Shown piece after piece: positions 38,649 through 47,172 of a DNA stretch of 64,000 bases (position 1 is its first letter; each line of letters begins with the position of its first letter). The stretch is taken from assembly GCF_000332155.1 (NCBI RefSeq), contig NZ_KB235904.1, forward strand, positions 1,107,910 through 1,171,909, in the 5' to 3' direction. This stretch comes from Kamptonema formosum PCC 6407 (GTDB lineage Bacteria; Cyanobacteriota; Cyanobacteriia; Cyanobacteriales; Microcoleaceae). The notes under the pieces are model-generated. The model was given only the letters and a program-made list of their open reading frames with translations. It ran no database searches and had not been told where the DNA came from. The translations under genes and the position numbers were made by a program.

Positions 38649-40031
38649 TCACATTTCACCAAAATGTTGTTGCAACAAATTGTGAATAAAATGATAGCGA
38701 TCGTCTCCAATTTTTTGTAGCAACAATCTTTCACTGACATAATTTAAGAAACGCCGATAATTCCAGGGAATATACCCGTATCGGCAAAGCACTACTCGCA
38801 CCATAAAATTTTCAATAGCAGGTATTTTGATAAATAAACCGCTAATGCAGGCAGCAATTATCCCAAAAATTATTCCCGAACTTAACTCGAAGATTGTCGC
38901 AACAATTGCTCCTACGATACCCGCAGTTAAACTTAAAATTAACCCAGTAATTACTATGACTCCAATCAGACATATTTGCTGTTGCTGTTCTGTTTGCAAC
39001 CAACTAGATGTAATTTTTGCCACAGAAAATTCTGTCAAATTCTCTGTTTCCAGCTTTTTAGCCAACCATACTAACCAGTACCGAATTTGTTCTGGTCGCG
39101 GTTCCTTACCTTTAGGATACCATTGCTGATTAATTTCCCGTGTCATCTGGCGGCGAATATAAGCATTTAACAAATACTGGCGCTGCGCCTCAGTAGAAGG
39201 AAGTCGTTTCCAAGATTCAATTAAAATTTCCTCATAAGCCAAAGTCAACAGACTTAATAGCAACGGTGTTTTGGCTAACTTCAACAATTCAGGTTCCCGT
39301 TCAATATTGTACCATAGCTCTCGACTTCTAGCAGCTATTAAATACTCGCGAATTTGAGTTTGGGTCAGCGGTTTTAACAAAATTGCTGCTTGCAATCGGA
39401 ATCTATTTTGGCACTTTTTGTAAGATTCAAAACTGCTACATATAACTAGATGATTAGGTTGAAAATCTTCAATAAATTTATTTATACTCTGAATTAAATT
39501 TTCATGTCGCTCACCTTCAATTTCATCTAATCCATCTAATAATGGCAATAATTGCTGTTGAGCAAGCCACTGTTGACTAATATTAACGGGAATGTTATAC
39601 TTAAGGTGAATTTGCTCGATTACCCAATCCGCGATCGCCCGAGAATCATCTTTCCGCGAAGCCAAGTTCAACAGCACCGGACAGGGCAAATTTGCATCAT
39701 TTTCCGCCCTATTCACCAGTTTCGCTGCTAGTTCCCGCAAAGTTGTCGTTTTGCCCGCCCCAACTGCCCCCAAAATCACCAATTTCCCACCCATACGGTC
39801 GAAAAGTTGCATAATTCCTGCCTTTTGCGGCACCTGAACGCTGGGGCGGCTGCCGATTTTCAGATCGATGTCCCACGATCGCCTAAACTGCTGCGGCGGC
39901 TTGTCTGCGTGTAAATTAACCAACACAGCTTTGTGCAAGGACTGCGATCGCCCCGCTTTCACTTCCCGCTTTACTTCGTCTAGTAACTTCTCGCGAGATG
40001 ATTTTTCTCTAAGAGGACTCAATCTTAACAT
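38649..40031 (-). CDS. NACHT-type STAND NTPase with C-terminal membrane helices
   Basis: 460 aa. Walker A ILGAVGAGKTTTLREL at about residue 87, Walker B LLPLLDGLDEIEGERHENL near 165, winged-helix-like segment to about 330, two hydrophobic helices (IGVIVITGLILSLTAGIVGAIVATI; SGIIFGIIAACISGLFI), then YRRFLNYVSERLLLQKIGDDRYHFIHN. NACHT ATPases are signalling switches, several of them antiphage sensors; the membrane ending resembles the common cyanobacterial subtype whose role is unknown. Confidence 0.85.
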   Translation of the reverse strand: MLRLSPLREKSSREKLLDEVKREVKAGRSQSLHKAVLVNLHADKPPQQFRRSWDIDLKIGSRPSVQVPQKAGIMQLFDRMGGKLVILGAVGAGKTTTLRELAAKLVNRAENDANLPCPVLLNLASRKDDSRAIADWVIEQIHLKYNIPVNISQQWLAQQQLLPLLDGLDEIEGERHENLIQSINKFIEDFQPNHLVICSSFESYKKCQNRFRLQAAILLKPLTQTQIREYLIAARSRELWYNIEREPELLKLAKTPLLLSLLTLAYEEILIESWKRLPSTEAQRQYLLNAYIRRQMTREINQQWYPKGKEPRPEQIRYWLVWLAKKLETENLTEFSVAKITSSWLQTEQQQQICLIGVIVITGLILSLTAGIVGAIVATIFELSSGIIFGIIAACISGLFIKIPAIENFMVRVVLCRYGYIPWNYRRFLNYVSERLLLQKIGDDRYHFIHNLLQQHFGEM

Positions 40032-40268
40032 TTTACTTATTTGATTTTACCTTTGTTGGACATCATCTCTTGCCATCTCTCAGTAAAATTATTCACTTAA
40101 TAGACTCCACCAATAACTAACGTCTTGATTGTGGTAATTTTCAATGTTAAACTTTAATAAAAAGTCCTGAAAAGTTAGCCAAACCTCTGTAACTTTTAAA
40201 ACAAATAAAAGGCTTTAAAGCCGAAATTTGCAACAAAAATTATTAGTCTTCATAAAGAGGTATAAGTT

Positions 40269-41069
40269 ATGTCCTTCAAACCTAGCCAATTCATCATAGC
40301 AGGCTTAGCTGGAGTTGCCACCGCCCTTGGTGTCACCGTTGCCACGATTCAGTCCCAATCGAGTTTCACTGACTCTGAATTACCACCCCAACCCTCTAAT
40401 CCTCCCGTTCTATCATCCCCAGTACCAAACCCGCAAGCGGATATCAATCCAGTATCGCCAGTGGCGGACACCCCAGTATCCCCCAAACCTCAGCCAGCCG
40501 CCTCCCCGCCTACCACTCCTAAACCTCAGCCAATAGTGGTCTCCCCGCCAGATTCGGGGTGTAAAATTAGTATGGCCTTAGTAGCTGACCCCAACCCTCC
40601 GCTAAATGTGCGCGATCGCCCACAGGTAAGCGAGAGCAAAATAGTCGGTACGCTCAGAAATAATAGCTTTGTTTCTGTCGCTGATGAACAAAATGGTTGG
40701 TTGCAAATTAGCGATCCGATCGCGGGTTGGATTGCCAAAAATCGTACAAAAAGTAGTTGTCCAAATGTCAAGCAGAGAATTAGTTTTGTTGCGGGAGGAA
40801 GTGAGGCAATAGTCCAAGGTAAAATCATCGGCGGTGGTAGCCATTCTTACCTAATTAATGCTACCAAAGGTCAGACGATGATACTCACTAATCATCAACA
40901 AGTTTTACCATTAATTTTAACACCAGATGGTAAAATTTTAGGCGGAGCTAGCGATGTAGAAGGTAAAACAGAGTGGACAGGAAAAATCCCAGCTACGGGC
41001 GACTACACTTTACAACTTGACTCGAATTTCAAGGGATATGATTATGATTTTTCTGTTGAATTACACTAA
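40269..41069 (+). CDS. secreted SH3-domain protein
   Basis: An N-terminal signal segment (FIIAGLAGVATALGVTVATI), a Pro/Ser-rich linker (residues 30-95), and a bacterial SH3 domain (LNVRDRPQVSESKIVGTLRNNS...GWLQISDPIAGWIAK, quoted in parts), then a beta-rich C-terminal domain (GKIIGGGSHSYLINATKGQ). Probably periplasmic and peptidoglycan-associated. The phosphopantetheinyl transferase starts 3 bp later. Confidence 0.87.
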   Translation: MSFKPSQFIIAGLAGVATALGVTVATIQSQSSFTDSELPPQPSNPPVLSSPVPNPQADINPVSPVADTPVSPKPQPAASPPTTPKPQPIVVSPPDSGCKISMALVADPNPPLNVRDRPQVSESKIVGTLRNNSFVSVADEQNGWLQISDPIAGWIAKNRTKSSCPNVKQRISFVAGGSEAIVQGKIIGGGSHSYLINATKGQTMILTNHQQVLPLILTPDGKILGGASDVEGKTEWTGKIPATGDYTLQLDSNFKGYDYDFSVELH

Positions 41070-41071
41070 AC

Positions 41072-41836
41072 ATGAATGTTTCTGATTGCCTCTGGAATGC
41101 TCCCATTGCAGAACTGACATTATCTAGTAATGACATCCATATTTGGTATGCTGCTCTCGATTTACCTCCTGAGCAACTTGAGATATTTTCTCTAACACTA
41201 TCTAGTGACGAGAAAATTAGAGCAGAGCGATTTCACTTTGAGGAACATAGACAATTTTTCATCGCTTCTCGCGGAATTTTAAGAGCAATTTTAAGCCGCT
41301 ACTCAGAGATAGCTCCAGAGCAAATACAGTTTAATTATGGAAGTCGAGGCAAACCAGAAATAGCAGAAAGTTGTGGAGTTAAAAAACTCAAATTTAACTT
41401 ATCTCACTCTGGTAAAGTTGCCTTGTATGCCATTACCCGCGATCGCGAAATTGGCATTGATATCGAAAAAATTCATCCGATTGCCGATGCCGAACAAATT
41501 GCTCAACGCTTCTTTTCAGCCAAAGAATATGCGTGGCTGAGCGAACTTTCTCCCTCAGAAAAACCAGAAGCATTCTTTGAATTATGGACTTGTAAAGAAG
41601 CTTATCTAAAAGCAATAGGAGAAGGATTAGCCTTTGGTTTAGATCGGTTTGAAATCTTATTTTCCCCAAACAAACCTCCTGAAATATTAACCATTCAGGG
41701 CAATTATCAAGCAGCAAAACCTTGGTTTTTGCAGCAGTTAACTCCTGTTTTAGGATATATCGGAGCTGTGGCTGTAAAAGCAGATAATCCTTGCTTTACT
41801 TACTGGCAATGGTCAGAGAATTATATCTTAAGCTGA
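41072..41836 (+). CDS. 4'-phosphopantetheinyl transferase (Sfp/HetI-like)
   Basis: Transfers phosphopantetheine from CoA to acyl or peptidyl carrier proteins. FNYGSRGKPEI, FNLSHSGKVALYAI, EIGIDIEKIH (Mg site) and FELWTCKEAYLKAIGEGLAFGL (WxxKEA) are the Sfp-type motifs. 254 aa matches HetI-like enzymes of cyanobacteria, usually the sole broad-range PPTase of the cell. Confidence 0.94.
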   Translation: MNVSDCLWNAPIAELTLSSNDIHIWYAALDLPPEQLEIFSLTLSSDEKIRAERFHFEEHRQFFIASRGILRAILSRYSEIAPEQIQFNYGSRGKPEIAESCGVKKLKFNLSHSGKVALYAITRDREIGIDIEKIHPIADAEQIAQRFFSAKEYAWLSELSPSEKPEAFFELWTCKEAYLKAIGEGLAFGLDRFEILFSPNKPPEILTIQGNYQAAKPWFLQQLTPVLGYIGAVAVKADNPCFTYWQWSENYILS

Positions 41837-41840
41837 AAAC

Positions 41841-41892
41841 AGCCAGGGGTTTTAACCCCTGGCTAATAACTAAAGTCCTCGCTCAGAGGACT
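41841..41892. terminator. two hairpins between convergent genes
   Basis: AGCCAGGGGTT/AACCCCTGGCT (41841-41864, 11 bp, 2-nt loop), then AGTCCTC/GAGGACT (41874-41892). Either could stop transcription of the PPTase gene; no long T-run follows. Confidence 0.55.
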
Positions 41893-41929
41893 AATGAATT
41901 TTAGGACTTATGCAAAAAACGGTAAACAG

Positions 41930-42127
41930 TTAACCATTTACCGATTCCTTTTTTATCTTTCCTAAACGATAAGCAATCAGAGGGCTGTTGCGAATGTCTG
42001 CTTCCAAACTAGCAATTAATTCATCTAATTCTAAAAAATTACTGTCAATTCGCTTGCAGAGGGATCGCATTTTTTCGACAGAACGCGCCCTGGCTTCTTC
42101 GTCAGGAATTTTCACTTCATTAGTCAT
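41930..42127 (-). CDS. small hypothetical protein
   Basis: 65 aa, charged and helical (SVEKMRSLCKRIDSNFLELDELIASLEADIRN). It overlaps the upstream 114-aa gene by 4 bp (ATGA), so both are one operon. No family recognised. Confidence 0.65.
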   Translation of the reverse strand: MTNEVKIPDEEARARSVEKMRSLCKRIDSNFLELDELIASLEADIRNSPLIAYRLGKIKKESVNG

Positions 42128-42468
42128 AGCAAGTTCCAGTTTCTCTTAACTTCTTCAATACTAGCTCGCATCGCCTCAGCATTCACTTGAACTTCTGAGA
42201 TTGTCCTAGCTAGTAATTCTAGGTTAGCACTGTTCGCCCTCGGTTGAGAATCAAATATCCGTCGCAACACCGTAGAAAAACGCGAGTAGTAACCATCAGC
42301 ACGTTCTCTAATATTTTGGAGTTCCCCTAATTCGGGCAGCGTTGCCTCTGTTTCGCCTACTCGTTCAAAAAGTGCTAATTCTGCTGCTCCGGCTTCATCC
42401 ATCAACACTAGCATTTGTCGTTGTAAGCTAAAAACTCTTGTAACTATCTCCTCTGGTAAATTAGCCAT
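42124..42468 (-). CDS. hypothetical helical protein
   Basis: 114 aa predicted to be nearly all alpha-helical (EEIVTRVFSLQRQMLVLMDE; RADGYYSRFSTVLRRIFD; LLARTISEVQVNAEAMR). No recognised domain; coupled to the 65-aa gene. Confidence 0.68.
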   Translation of the reverse strand: MANLPEEIVTRVFSLQRQMLVLMDEAGAAELALFERVGETEATLPELGELQNIRERADGYYSRFSTVLRRIFDSQPRANSANLELLARTISEVQVNAEAMRASIEEVKRNWNLL

Positions 42469-42937
42469 TTTTTGAATTGAAAAACCTTACCTTATGATTT
42501 TTACTCATCTTAATTAATGGTCTAGAAATTCAATTAATAAAGATTCCTTTACGTAGTTATTTCTAATTTTATCGCACTTTGGTTAACTGTCAACAGTTAA
42601 CTGCAATTTCTGAGATATTCTCGAAAAACAGGAGATAAATTAAACACAACTTTCTCTTCTTCCATTCTTTTGAGTAAACAGCGTCTTATAGTTCTAATTT
42701 AGCTTAAGCGCGATCGCTTTCAAGTAATTGACTATTTTTCCTAGATTGAGTGAACTTCATACAACCAACCTCCTGCCTTCTACCTTCTACCTACGGTTTT
42801 GGCCAAGACTACCCACAGGGTAAAGCCCGTTGCGAGGAACGAAGCCATCTCTCAAAACTCAAAACTCTCAACAACATTGCTTCACAAGACTCCTAATGAC
42901 ACAATGGTACTAATCCAAGTCCTATTAGAGTAAAAAC
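42469..42937. other. intergenic, no gene seen
   Basis: A 469-bp spacer with a GTTAACTG-type repeat near 42583 and a CGTTGCGAGGAACGAAGCC stretch near 42828 that resembles the arm of a dispersed repeat. No RNA or ORF recognised. Confidence 0.45.
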
Positions 42938-43858
42938 GTGCAGCTCAAACAGGTAATCATCGCCCACAAAGCTAGAGATGCCCAAAGCCAGCAGTGGGCC
43001 GAACAGTGTGCGAGGCAATTGGAAAGTAGGGGTTGTCACGTTTTGATGGGGCCATCCGGCGCGAAGGATAACCCCTACCCAGTATTTTTGGCTTCTAGCA
43101 CGGGAAAGATCGACCTAGCAGTAGTGCTCGGCGGTGATGGTACGGCTTTGGCTGCGGCTAGACATCTTGCTCCCGATAACATCCCCATTTTAGCGGTGAA
43201 TGTGGGCGGACATTTGGGGTTTTTAACTGAATCTTTTGAAGATTTTAAGGACAGTGAAAAGGTTTGGGATCGGTTGTTGCAAGATCGCTATGCTGTACAG
43301 AAGCGGATGATGTTACAGGCGGCCGTATTTGAGGGCGATCGCACTAACATGGAACCAGTAAGCGATCGCTTCCTCGCCCTCAATGAAATGTGCGTCAAGC
43401 CAGCCTCCGCTGACAGAATGCCGACTTCTATCCTCGAAATGGAGGTAGACGGCGAAGTAGTCGATCAATATCAAGGAGACGGTTTAATAGTCGCTACTCC
43501 TACAGGTTCGACTTGCTACACGGCTTCTGCCAATGGCCCCATCCTACACCCCGGAATGGAAGCGATCGCAGTTACTCCGATTTGCCCTTTAAGCCTCTCC
43601 AGTCGCCCAATTCTTCTGCCTTCCGGCTCCGTAGTTAGCATCTGGCCACTAGCCGACTACGATCTAACTACTAAGCTCTGGATGGATGGCGTTATGGCTA
43701 CTGCCATCTGGCCAGGACATCGCGTAGACGTGCGGATGGCAGACTGTAATGCAAAATTTATCATTTTGCGCGAAAACTATTCTTATTACCGCACCTTAAG
43801 AGAAAAACTTCAGTGGGCCGGAGCCAGAATTCCTTACACCAATAATCATCGCAATTAA
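42938..43858 (+). CDS. nadK: NAD(+) kinase
   Basis: Phosphorylates NAD to NADP. AVVLGGDGTALAAARHLAP (GGDG), VNVGGHLGFLTE, LNEMCVKPAS, DGLIVATPTGSTCYTASANGP and ISLSSRPI-like CPLSLSSRPILLP are all present; 306 aa is usual for cyanobacteria, which often keep two NadK types. Start GTG at 42938. Confidence 0.95.
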   Translation: MQLKQVIIAHKARDAQSQQWAEQCARQLESRGCHVLMGPSGAKDNPYPVFLASSTGKIDLAVVLGGDGTALAAARHLAPDNIPILAVNVGGHLGFLTESFEDFKDSEKVWDRLLQDRYAVQKRMMLQAAVFEGDRTNMEPVSDRFLALNEMCVKPASADRMPTSILEMEVDGEVVDQYQGDGLIVATPTGSTCYTASANGPILHPGMEAIAVTPICPLSLSSRPILLPSGSVVSIWPLADYDLTTKLWMDGVMATAIWPGHRVDVRMADCNAKFIILRENYSYYRTLREKLQWAGARIPYTNNHRN

Positions 43859-43859
43859 T

Positions 43860-44040
43860 ATTAATTGTTAATTGTTAACTGTTAACTGTTAACTGTTAAC
43901 TGGTAATTGGTAATTGGTAATATCTCCCCCCCTCCTCCGCCCCCCCGCTCCCCCTGCTCCCCCGCTCCCCCTGCTCCCCCTGCTCCCCCTGCTCCCCCTG
44001 CTCCCCCCGCTCTCCTGCTCCCCTGCTCCCCCGCTCCCTA
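43860..44040. repeat. GTTAACT, TTGGTAA and CTGCTCCCC repeat tracts
   Basis: Three microsatellites follow each other: GTTAACT (about 43866-43902), TGGTAAT (43901-43921), and a long CTGCTCCCCCTGCTCC tract (43921-44040). The last two run inside the 3' end of the truncated mutL frame. Confidence 0.9.
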
Positions 44041-44800
44041 AAGGTGGCGACACTTCCAAGGTTAATTGTTGCAAATCACTTAATCGCACTCCTCGCAAGA
44101 TTTGGGGTAGAGTTTCCTTGGCTGTAACGCCGGGACTAATATGCAAAACAAGATTGTCACCTTGGCGAATTTGCCAAGTAACGCGGGGATGACAAACAGC
44201 GATTTGCTGAAGCATTAATTGTACTGCTCGTAACTGCTGTGTAGGAGATACAAAACCGCGACGGACTGGCCAACTGCCAAATAAATTAGATACCGTTACC
44301 ACAGTACCGGGAGCGATCGCAATTGCTTGTACTTCCGTCGGTTCCCCAATATTATTGTAAACAACTCGCCAACCAGATGTTAGATTTTGATTGGGGGATT
44401 TTTGCTGGTCATTCTTAGAATCTAATCTCTCTTCAATCGGATGTTCAAAATCGTTTTCTCGACTTGCAATTTCCAAGCAGGCTAACTGAGCCAAACTGTG
44501 TAAAGCTTCGCCGCGAAATCCTAGAGTTGTAATCTTCCAAAGGTCTTTTGCACTCTTAATTTTGCTAGTGCTATGAGCAGTTGCCGCCTGCTGTAAGTTC
44601 TCTAAATTCATCCCCATACCATTGTCTGCAACTTGCACTCGCCATTGCTCTGGCCAGAGCGAAACAATGATTCTAGTTGCACTCGCATCGAGGGAATTTT
44701 CTACCAATTCTCGCACTACAGCGGCCAAAGAGTCAATGACTTCTCCGGCGGCAATTAGGTGGACAACTTCTGCGGGTAGGGTTTGAATTGTAGCTGTCAT
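43889..44800 (-). CDS. mutL: truncated MutL mismatch-repair protein with repeat-encoded tail
   Basis: Residues 1-215 are a good MutL GHKL ATPase: IAAGEVIDSLAAVVRELVENSLDA (Glu catalytic), VADNGMGM, TSKIKSAKDLWKITTLGFRGEALHS and the start of the transducer domain. From about residue 252 the protein becomes Gly/Ser/Arg low complexity (GGSRGSRGSRGSRGSGGAGG) encoded by the microsatellite. The rest of the transducer and the whole C-terminal dimerisation/endonuclease domain are missing; nadK lies next door, so the missing part is not nearby. Likely non-functional for repair. Confidence 0.85.
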   Translation of the reverse strand: MTATIQTLPAEVVHLIAAGEVIDSLAAVVRELVENSLDASATRIIVSLWPEQWRVQVADNGMGMNLENLQQAATAHSTSKIKSAKDLWKITTLGFRGEALHSLAQLACLEIASRENDFEHPIEERLDSKNDQQKSPNQNLTSGWRVVYNNIGEPTEVQAIAIAPGTVVTVSNLFGSWPVRRGFVSPTQQLRAVQLMLQQIAVCHPRVTWQIRQGDNLVLHISPGVTAKETLPQILRGVRLSDLQQLTLEVSPPLGSGGAGEQESGGSRGSRGSRGSRGSGGAGGAGGRRRGGDITNYQLPVNS

Positions 44801-44863
44801 CCCATTTTAAATTGTAGATTGTAAATTGTAGATTTTAGATTGTAGACGATCTAAAAGTGGATT

Positions 44864-45442
44864 CTATTCAGTTTTTATTCGTGGCAAACGCAGGCAGAAA
44901 GTTGTGCCTTGGGAATATTGCGATTCAAAAGTAATATCGCCGCCATGAGCATCTATAATTGACTTAGCGATCGCTGTTCCCAATCCCGTACCGCTCCGCT
45001 TTCCAAAAGTTACAAATGCGTCAAATAGATGTTCGCGAATTGACTCAGGAATTCCCGGTCCATTGTCAGAAATTATAATTTTTGCCCATTTCTCATCGGT
45101 CTCAAGCACAATCTCAACTTTACCACCCTTACCGTCAAAAGCTTCTACAGCATTTCCCACTAAATTTTGCAAAACGCGCAAAATCTTGTTTTCATCAGCT
45201 TCGATAATTACATCTGCTGTCTGCACTACCAAATCGACATGAGTACTATCAAAATAAACTCGGTTTAGCTTTTCAAATTGCTGTAAAGTATGAGATAAAT
45301 TGACTGTTTTTTTGTGCAGTACAGCATTACCGCGAGAAAATTCTAATACTTCGTCCGCCATTCCTAACATTCGCTGTACTTGCAATTGAATCAGTTCGCA
45401 CCATTCAGCCGTTTCTTCGTCTGGATGCAAGTCTTGGAGCAT
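44864..45442 (-). CDS. histidine-kinase catalytic fragment
   Basis: 192 aa comprising part of the dimerisation helices and a full HATPase domain: LVGNAVEAF (N box), IIISDNGPGIPE (G1), FVTFGKRSGTGLGTAIAKSIIDAHGG (quoted in parts as GKRSGTGLG) and GTTFCLRLP. The phospho-accepting H-box is not present, and a stop lies shortly upstream of the ATG. Either a 5'-truncated sensor kinase or a stand-alone ATPase module. Confidence 0.72.
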   Translation of the reverse strand: MLQDLHPDEETAEWCELIQLQVQRMLGMADEVLEFSRGNAVLHKKTVNLSHTLQQFEKLNRVYFDSTHVDLVVQTADVIIEADENKILRVLQNLVGNAVEAFDGKGGKVEIVLETDEKWAKIIISDNGPGIPESIREHLFDAFVTFGKRSGTGLGTAIAKSIIDAHGGDITFESQYSQGTTFCLRLPRIKTE

Positions 45443-45923
45443 TTCACTGGATAATGCTATATTTACTCAGTATTTCTTCACTCTCACCACTCGGTAAAGC
45501 GAGCTTTGTGCCCAGAAGTTGGGCTATAAAGCCTTATTTCAGCCGAGCGGAGCGCAGTTCAGTATAAATACTCAGTTTTCGTCAGCTTACGATTGAGCTG
45601 AGGGTCAGAGCGATCGCTCCCTGTCTAAGTAGAGTTTCGCCGAGCTAATAGTGCATACGCCTGTTGGTGTTACTCCCCGTTAGACTATCATATCCCCACC
45701 TGTAACCCAAACTGAGTCTTGAGTATAAACCCCGCTCAACCTAGAAAGTAGAGCGATCGGGTAATTGATTTAGCTTGACAAAAGTAGTTATATATGATAT
45801 GCAATCTGAGATAATTTGGAGGAATGAAGAAAGGGTGAAGGAAGACGCGATCGCCCAACCACGTTGCTAACCGCTAGCTAAGGTTATAATTTAAAAGCAA
45901 ACAATAGTTAGAAAGGAAAAAAT
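45443..45923. other. intergenic, no gene seen
   Basis: 481 bp. A CTCAGTATTTCTTC/CTCAGTTTTCGTCAG pair of related segments (45465 and 45580) flanks a Cys-less, stop-rich stretch; I find no missing N-terminus of the histidine kinase in any frame. Confidence 0.45.
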
Positions 45924-46247
45924 TTGGAAATTCCACCTGAAGTCCAAGATGCTCTGGATAAGCTGAGGGTTCAAACAAAACCCACAGTAAGCAATCCAAG
46001 GCTAGAGCGTGTAGTTAATAAGCTTTTCCGAGACAACCCTACACTTCATCCAGAAGGTACTGCATCTGCAATCATCTATGAAACAAAAACAGGAAATCTA
46101 GTGGGAGGAAAAACCCATAAGCAAAAAGGAATAGAGCGAATGCGACAATTAGAGAAAATGATTCAGGAAGGCAACCTAAATGCAGAAGATAAAACCATAG
46201 CAACTGATATATTTTGCGATTTACGAGATGCTTTGCTAGTAACGTAA
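45924..46247 (+). CDS. possible toxin-like protein
   Basis: 107 aa from a TTG with AAAGGA 7-8 nt upstream. The segment HPEGTASAIIYETKTGNLVGGKTHKQKGIERMRQL resembles C-terminal modules of polymorphic toxins, but I cannot name a family. It is followed 117 bp later by a DUF7674-like gene of immunity type, which is the main contextual support. Confidence 0.55.
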   Translation: MEIPPEVQDALDKLRVQTKPTVSNPRLERVVNKLFRDNPTLHPEGTASAIIYETKTGNLVGGKTHKQKGIERMRQLEKMIQEGNLNAEDKTIATDIFCDLRDALLVT

Positions 46248-46433
46248 ATCTATTAAGATAATAAGATTTACTCTTCTCATATATAATCGATGTACACTAT
46301 ATATATTTAGTCAAATGAAAGTAATTAACGTCAATCAAAGAAGTCCCCCAAAGTAGTTTGATAATTGTCTCAAAATCTCATGCCAACATCATCAACATCA
46401 CCAAGATATTCAACATTACCAACATTACTAACA

Positions 46434-46823
46434 ATGAGCGAATTAAAATTTGAAAACATAGGAGAAAAGCTAGTTGAAGTAGTACCGGAACTTCGACAAA
46501 GTTATGAATTAGAGCTAAAGTGGTGGGGAAATGAACAACCAGGGCCTCACATTATCTTTGGGGATCTGCTTAACCCCTACTTAATCTCTTTGCTTGAATC
46601 ACATAATCAACCAATTCTCAAGCAGATATTTACTTTTCTTGAACAATTAGCCAACCACGAAGATATTAAAGTGCAAGAAGTCGTTGCGGTTACTGTATGT
46701 GAACGTCTGGGGGATAACCCAGAATGGTTATCGAAAGTGCGTCAGTATATGGGTAAGACGACGCTTCAATTTTCTCAGGAAATAGAAGCCTTCTGGGGGC
46801 GAGAACAACCTATAACTGCCTGA
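46434..46823 (+). CDS. DUF7674-like protein, possible immunity factor
   Basis: From ATG at 46434: 129 aa, helical, LVEVVPELRQSYELELKWWG, PGPHIIFGDLLNPYLISLLES, LANHEDIKVQEVVAVTVCERLGD. This pattern belongs to small HEAT-like proteins found beside toxins. A TTG at 46365 would add a Ser/Thr-rich extension that looks artefactual. Confidence 0.65.
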   Translation: MSELKFENIGEKLVEVVPELRQSYELELKWWGNEQPGPHIIFGDLLNPYLISLLESHNQPILKQIFTFLEQLANHEDIKVQEVVAVTVCERLGDNPEWLSKVRQYMGKTTLQFSQEIEAFWGREQPITA

Positions 46824-46858
46824 TGAGAAGATAGAACCTCAAGCAAAATCTACTACTA

Positions 46859-47161
46859 CTATGCAGTAAACTCAATTACAGGTGTCTCAATCACGCGAGT
46901 AGGCTTTCTGTCTTCCCAAACTATTTGCTGCAACCGCTTTACTCTCTCAGGAGAAAAAAAACGTTCTCTCGTTTCCACACAAACCCTAGCTGGGACGTTT
47001 TCAAAAATGATAAACTTGCCCTTAATTTCTAGGGTAAAAGTTACTTTTTCTTCTACAATTGTTTCTTTCAAAATGTCAGTTTCCATTTTGGCTTCTCCTA
47101 ATTTTAAAAATTCAAAATCACCCTGTACAATTTTAACCCTAATTTCTTCAATCATTGTCAT
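46859..47161 (-). CDS. YgiT/MqsA-like protein without zinc cysteines
   Basis: 100 aa. FIIFENVPARVCVETRERFFSPERVKRLQQIV matches the strand-helix end of the YgiT/MqsA antitoxin N-domain, but the CxxC zinc pairs are absent (one Cys left). No toxin gene is adjacent. It lies 11 bp after the KAS stop, likely co-transcribed with it. Confidence 0.65.
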   Translation of the reverse strand: MTMIEEIRVKIVQGDFEFLKLGEAKMETDILKETIVEEKVTFTLEIKGKFIIFENVPARVCVETRERFFSPERVKRLQQIVWEDRKPTRVIETPVIEFTA

Positions 47162-47172
47162 CCAGCCGCACT

